DNA from: Alphaproteobacteria bacterium | GTDB taxonomy: Bacteria > Pseudomonadota > Alphaproteobacteria > UBA6615 | Direction: 5' to 3' | NCBI GenBank assembly: GCA_028279245.1 | Contig: JANQOE010000062.1 | Location: 1-64,000, forward strand | DNA: 64,000 nt | Shown here: in pieces, positions 61,056 through 64,000 of the stretch | Layout of the letters: each line of letters starts with the position of its first letter | How positions within the stretch are numbered: position 1 is the first letter of the stretch | Made by a program: the position numbers and the translations under genes | The notes under the pieces: generated by a model | Seen by the model: only the letters and a program-made list of their open reading frames with translations | Databases searched by the model: none | What the model was told of the DNA's origin: nothing

Positions 61056-61637
61056 ATGGCGCGGCTTCTCGACAACCTGAAACAGGAACACCAAGACATG
61101 GAGAAGCTGCTCTGTGCCTTGGAACGCCAACTGGCTCTCTTCGACGAAGGCAAACCCATCGACTACGAGATTGTCGAAGCTATCGTCGACTACAGCTTCG
61201 CCTATCCGGATCTGTGCCACCATCCGGTCGAGGATGCGATCTATGAAATTGTCCGTCAGCGGAACCCCGACGCCCTCGACCCGCGCGTCGATCTGGAGGC
61301 CGAGCACAAGCGGCTGGCGGAGCTGACGAACAAGTTCTCCTCACTCGTCAAGGCCGTCCTCCAAGAGACTCCCACACCGCGGGATTGGTTCGACAAGACG
61401 GCCAGGGACTACATCGACTTCACGCGCCATCATATGGAGATGGAGGAGAAGTACTTCTTCCCGGCGGCCGCCAGCGCGCTGTCGGATGCGGACTGGCGAC
61501 TTCTCGAGGCCCGCGTCGACAGTCAGCAGGACCCGCTGTTCAGTCCCCGAGTTCAGGACCGCTTCAAGCGCCTCCGGGACGACATACTGGCTTGGGAACA
61601 AAGCGCCGAGGCAACCGGTCAGCGCAGCAACGCGTAG
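61056..61637 (+). CDS. Hemerythrin-domain protein
   Basis: 193 residues, four-helix bundle with a non-haem di-iron site. Ligand candidates: H12 (LKQEHQDME), H56 with E60 (CHHPVEDAIYE), H84 (EAEHKRL), and H125/H126 with E130 (FTRHHMEMEEKYFFP), in the order expected for bacterial hemerythrins. The C-terminal tail (after about 150) is helical. GGAGG lies seven bases ahead of the ATG at 61056; it begins 16 bp after the Usp gene. Such proteins bind O2 or NO or help repair iron centres, which fits the low-oxygen cluster. Confidence 0.88.
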   Translation: MARLLDNLKQEHQDMEKLLCALERQLALFDEGKPIDYEIVEAIVDYSFAYPDLCHHPVEDAIYEIVRQRNPDALDPRVDLEAEHKRLAELTNKFSSLVKAVLQETPTPRDWFDKTARDYIDFTRHHMEMEEKYFFPAAASALSDADWRLLEARVDSQQDPLFSPRVQDRFKRLRDDILAWEQSAEATGQRSNA

Positions 61638-61646
61638 CCTCTGGGC

Positions 61647-62411
61647 CTATTCGGCGGCGCTGTGCGGTAACGTCCTGATATAGGCAATCACGTCGGCAAC
61701 CAGCGCGTCATCGAACACCCGCATTGCCAGCATGTCGGCGCCAGGCTGACCGTTGCGGATCTTGTGCAGCGCCTGCCACGGATTGGCATCGGCAATAGCG
61801 CCCAGCGTGCGCAAGTCGTCCGCCTCACCGTAGATCGCCGCGTCGCCGGAGAAGTTGTGGCACGCCGCACAAACATTCTGATAGATCTCGCGGCCTTTAT
61901 CCGCGTCGCCGCTCGGCACGCCGGTATTCGGATCGATGTACCCGTCCATATCTATGAGCCCTGAGGTGACGAAGAAGGCCAGCTCACGCAGGGCACTATC
62001 CGGGATCATCTCAGGACCATAGCCATGAACCTCGTCACGAAGGACGGAGGCAACGCGCTCGGGGTCTGCACCTGAGAAATCGAACAAACTTGGCATGCCG
62101 CGCACACCAACGGTGGCGCCGCTCGATCCAGCATAGTCCCAGCCATGGCAGGTCACGCAACGCCACGTCGCTGCCGGGTTCGAGCTTTGCACCGAAGGGT
62201 AGGCCGGATGCGGTGTCTCAGGCGGGCCCTGCTCCAAGACCAGCCACCAGTTGTCGTAGAGCCTGCCCCCATAGGACAGGCGCCAAGCATCGGTGGGCGA
62301 GTCCGGAATCCCATATATGTAACTTTGCCGCGTATCCAGCTCGGATTGTGCCTGCGCAGAAAGGGCCGTCAACAGCCATAAGAGAGCGGCCACCAGGCCG
62401 GTGCGGTACAA
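61647..62411 (-). CDS. Exported dihaem cytochrome c
   Basis: 254 residues. Signal peptide MYRTGLVAALLWLLTALSAQ, mature end near SELDT. Two haem motifs, C85-V-T-C88-H89 (WRCVTCHGWDYAG) and C181-A-A-C184-H185 (NVCAACHNFSGD), in two class I-like domains; candidate methionine ligands are GMPSLF and DMLAMRV. The first half, with NWWLVLEQGPPE before the haem, is unlike common diheme peroxidases or NapB/Fix-type subunits. It is 8 bp downstream of the monohaem cytochrome gene at 62420, so the two probably form an electron-transfer pair in the periplasm. Partner enzyme not identified. Confidence 0.88.
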   Translation of the reverse strand: MYRTGLVAALLWLLTALSAQAQSELDTRQSYIYGIPDSPTDAWRLSYGGRLYDNWWLVLEQGPPETPHPAYPSVQSSNPAATWRCVTCHGWDYAGSSGATVGVRGMPSLFDFSGADPERVASVLRDEVHGYGPEMIPDSALRELAFFVTSGLIDMDGYIDPNTGVPSGDADKGREIYQNVCAACHNFSGDAAIYGEADDLRTLGAIADANPWQALHKIRNGQPGADMLAMRVFDDALVADVIAYIRTLPHSAAE

Positions 62412-62419
62412 GCCCGCCT

Positions 62420-62902
62420 CTACAACTGCTGAAACGGCATCAACCGCTCGACCTCGGGCGGAATGTCGTCTTCGGTGAATCGGCGCTGTTCCGTTTGATC
62501 ATGCACAAAACCGACAATGTCGGCCAACTCCTGACCTGTCAGATCGATTCGATATCCCAAGTCGCGCTCCTGGAGCTCGATCATGCGTGGTGCGCCGCGA
62601 AACATCTGCGCGGCGAACTCGAGTGGGTTGGCGAAAGGCGGCATGCGGGCGGCATCCAACGCCGGTCCGACCTGTCCGCCGACACCATTCACGGCGTGGC
62701 AAACAACACAGCCTTTGCTGGCGAACAACGTTCGTCCTCGGCTCGAGTTGATCGCCGGCCACATAACATCCGGACCCTCGGGAAAAGACAGGCTGTAGCC
62801 GTTGTCGAGTTCTTCCACCGTCGGCGCTTCTTGCGCTACACCACTTTGCATTAGCAACAGAAAAGCGCCGGCAGACAGCGCAATCGTTCGTACCCAATGC
62901 AT
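62420..62902 (-). CDS. Exported monohaem cytochrome c
   Basis: 160 residues from the ATG at 62902, which has AGAGG five bases ahead; the longer frame from 63130 is a shadow of ccoS. Signal peptide MHWVRTIALSAGAFLLLMQS, cleaved around GVAQ. Haem motif C65-V-V-C68-H69 (KGCVVCHAVNGVGG); axial methionine probably in ARMPPFANP. The segment LTGQELADIVGFVHD closes the fold. An FNR-like box lies 55 bp upstream, overlapping the end of ccoS. It starts the two-gene cytochrome operon. Confidence 0.9.
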   Translation of the reverse strand: MHWVRTIALSAGAFLLLMQSGVAQEAPTVEELDNGYSLSFPEGPDVMWPAINSSRGRTLFASKGCVVCHAVNGVGGQVGPALDAARMPPFANPLEFAAQMFRGAPRMIELQERDLGYRIDLTGQELADIVGFVHDQTEQRRFTEDDIPPEVERLMPFQQL

Positions 62903-62956
62903 GACCACCTCTCGACAGACAAGGTGACTAGCTACGCGCCGCCGCCATACCCAACC

Positions 62957-62970
62957 ATGACGCACGTCAA
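62957..62970. promoter_or_regulatory. Imperfect FNR-type box ahead of the cytochrome pair
   Basis: On the minus strand TTGACGTGCGTCAT: the TTGA...TCA core is kept, with changes in three of ten positions. TAGCTA at 62929-62934 is centred 32 bp downstream, exactly the spacing of a -10 hexamer for an activator at -41.5. Confidence 0.55.
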
Positions 62971-63140
62971 TCCGGGCGCCCCGATGGAGGCGGGCCGGAC
63001 TCATCATCGTCAAACAAAACCCGCCGTGCGGCCCCGTCAAGGTCTTCGTATTGGCCCGAACGCAACGTCCACAAAAAGGCACAGAGGCCGAGCAGCCCGA
63101 GAAACAACGCCACGGGAATAAGAATGACAATAATGTCCAC
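62967..63140 (-). CDS. ccoS: cbb3-type oxidase assembly protein CcoS (FixS)
   Basis: 57 residues. One N-terminal membrane helix (IIVILIPVALFLGLLGLCAF), then the family signature LWTLRSGQYEDLDGAARRVL followed by FDDDE, which is diagnostic for CcoS. It is needed to insert haem and copper into the cbb3 oxidase. GTG start at 63140, three bases after the ccoI stop, so the two are translated together, as is usual. The C-terminal ESGPPPSGRPD is a variable tail. The oxidase genes ccoNOQP and ccoG/ccoH would be expected to the right of the window. Confidence 0.9.
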   Translation of the reverse strand: MDIIVILIPVALFLGLLGLCAFLWTLRSGQYEDLDGAARRVLFDDDESGPPPSGRPD

Positions 63141-63143
63141 GGC

Positions 63144-64000
63144 TCAGCGGCTGAGGCGCATGGCGTTGCCGATCACCAGCAGAGAAGATGCCGACATCGA
63201 GATCGCAGCGACCAGCGGCGTGACAAAGCCAAGCACGGCAAACGGAACGGCGATGGCGTTGTACAGGAACGACAGGCCGATATTCTGTTTGACCAAACGG
63301 CCGGCCCGCCGGGCCACATCAATTGTCTCCTGCACCGGCCGCAGTTTCGTGCCTTGGAACACAATGTCCGCCGCGGTTTGCGTGACATCGGCAGCGGTAG
63401 CCGGAGACATGGAAACCTGCGCCGCGGCCAGGGCAGGGGCGTCATTCAGACCGTCACCGACCATCAAGGGGTGCCGGCCCGCCCCGCGCGCCTGCTCCAG
63501 GTATTGCACTTTCTGATCCGGCCGTTGTCCGCCCTGCCAGTCCGCAATACCGGCAGCGGTCGCAACCTGATCGACCGTGGCGACACGGTCGCCGGACAGC
63601 AGCGTGACCGGCAAGCCGGCCTGCCCCAACTGCCGGACCACATCGGTCGCATCCGACCGCAGCGCGTCGACAAAGCTGAAACGGACCGGCGCCTTCCCAG
63701 GTTGCCGCAGCCACAGTTCCAGCCCGGTCGCACCCCCGTCATCGGTCTCGATACCGCACCAGGCGCGGCTGCCAAGGCGCACCTCTCCAGCCTCCGTAGC
63801 AAGCTGCAGACCAAGCCCCGGCTCCTCCTGCACCGCTTCCGCCGGGGTGACGTCGGGCATCGAAGCCGCAAGCGCGCGCGACAGCGGATGCCGGCTTCTC
63901 GCCGCCATTGAGGCAGCCAACGCGTGCGTGTCGGGATCGACCACCGCGCCTGACAGGACGGGGCGTCCTTCAGTGAGCGTGCCGGTCTTGTCGAACACCA
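63144..64000 (-). CDS. ccoI: P-type ATPase CcoI/FixI-like copper transporter, C-terminal part; runs off the right edge
   Basis: The visible 285 residues begin within the phosphorylation motif (VFDKTGTLTEG, the aspartate being phosphorylated) and cover the nucleotide domain (SRHPLSRAL, the HP motif), the hinge GDGLNDAPAL and the last two membrane helices, with NIGLSFLYNAIAVPFAVLGF and ISMSASSLLVIGNAMRL, as in heavy-metal P1B pumps. The upstream 60% with the metal-binding domain and CPC motif lies outside. Adjacent ccoS shows it is the CcoI branch, which supplies copper to cbb3 oxidase, rather than a resistance pump. Confidence 0.9.
   Translation of the reverse strand, partial: VFDKTGTLTEGRPVLSGAVVDPDTHALAASMAARSRHPLSRALAASMPDVTPAEAVQEEPGLGLQLATEAGEVRLGSRAWCGIETDDGGATGLELWLRQPGKAPVRFSFVDALRSDATDVVRQLGQAGLPVTLLSGDRVATVDQVATAAGIADWQGGQRPDQKVQYLEQARGAGRHPLMVGDGLNDAPALAAAQVSMSPATAADVTQTAADIVFQGTKLRPVQETIDVARRAGRLVKQNIGLSFLYNAIAVPFAVLGFVTPLVAAISMSASSLLVIGNAMRLSR

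Noticed and set aside
62420-63130. 236-codon version of the cytochrome c gene
   Set aside because: The first 76 codons are a shadow of ccoS; the signal peptide and ribosome site define the ATG at 62902.
1-64000. CRISPR arrays, insertion sequences, prophage or tRNA-linked integration
   Set aside because: No regularly spaced repeats, transposase, integrase or tRNA gene was seen on either strand.

Overview
The window is GC-rich, tightly packed and full of 4-base ATGA gene overlaps. It carries degradative-type HMG-CoA reductase, multiple sugar and oligopeptide-class ABC transporters, an inositol pathway, a cbb3-oxidase assembly pair (ccoI/ccoS) and an FnrL-type regulator. This gene set points to a free-living, metabolically broad alphaproteobacterium, perhaps of the Rhodospirillales or a relative. 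That placement is inferred from gene content only. No rRNA, tRNA, CRISPR array, insertion sequence or phage gene was seen.

Layout. (1) 1-11.1 kb: the 5' part of a class II HMG-CoA reductase, then a sugar-acid island with an RraA-family aldolase, two enolase-superfamily dehydratases, a MalF-MalG permease fused into one polypeptide with its Tat-exported binding protein, and a phosphotransferase. (2) 9.3-21.7 kb: one long minus-strand operon (D-2-hydroxyacid dehydrogenase, TIM-barrel isomerase, oligopeptide-class ABC transporter, DUF2264 protein, heparinase II/III-like lyase) beside a LacI regulator with TTTGCA-type sites. It looks like uptake and degradation of an acidic oligosaccharide. (3) 21.9-25.5 kb: a DUF1127 protein, a LacI regulator divergent from a PhyH-type dioxygenase, and an isomerase that ends the next operon. 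(4) 25.5-44.8 kb: a second oligopeptide-class ABC operon, a second PhyH dioxygenase, a LacI regulator, two Gfo/Idh/MocA oxidoreductases, an IolE-like protein, iolD-iolC-iolB-iolJ, and a ribose/xylose-class ABC transporter. Four near-identical palindromes (TTGCAAYCGRTTGCAA) sit at the promoters of these units, so the whole block is probably one LacI regulon for inositol or a modified inositol.

(5) 44.7-55.8 kb: an exported FG-GAP/UnbV protein, modABC for molybdate, an MHYT-PAS histidine kinase, a truncated globin, a TIM-barrel protein, a 107-bp palindromic repeat, a nucleotide-sugar epimerase and a Kef-type antiporter. (6) 55.9-64 kb: a low-oxygen island with four universal stress proteins, an Fnr-type regulator with four cysteines, a hemerythrin, three c-type cytochromes, ccoS and ccoI. 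FNR-type boxes lie in front of the stress-protein genes, in front of a 36-residue membrane peptide translationally coupled to a cytochrome c, and in front of the cytochrome pair. The peptide and ccoS are shorter than 60 codons and easily missed.

The most notable points are the four-operator LacI regulon joining inositol catabolism to a dioxygenase and an oligopeptide-class importer, the coupled peptide-cytochrome pair, the fused permease, and perfect hairpins placed between binding-protein and permease genes in unrelated ABC operons.
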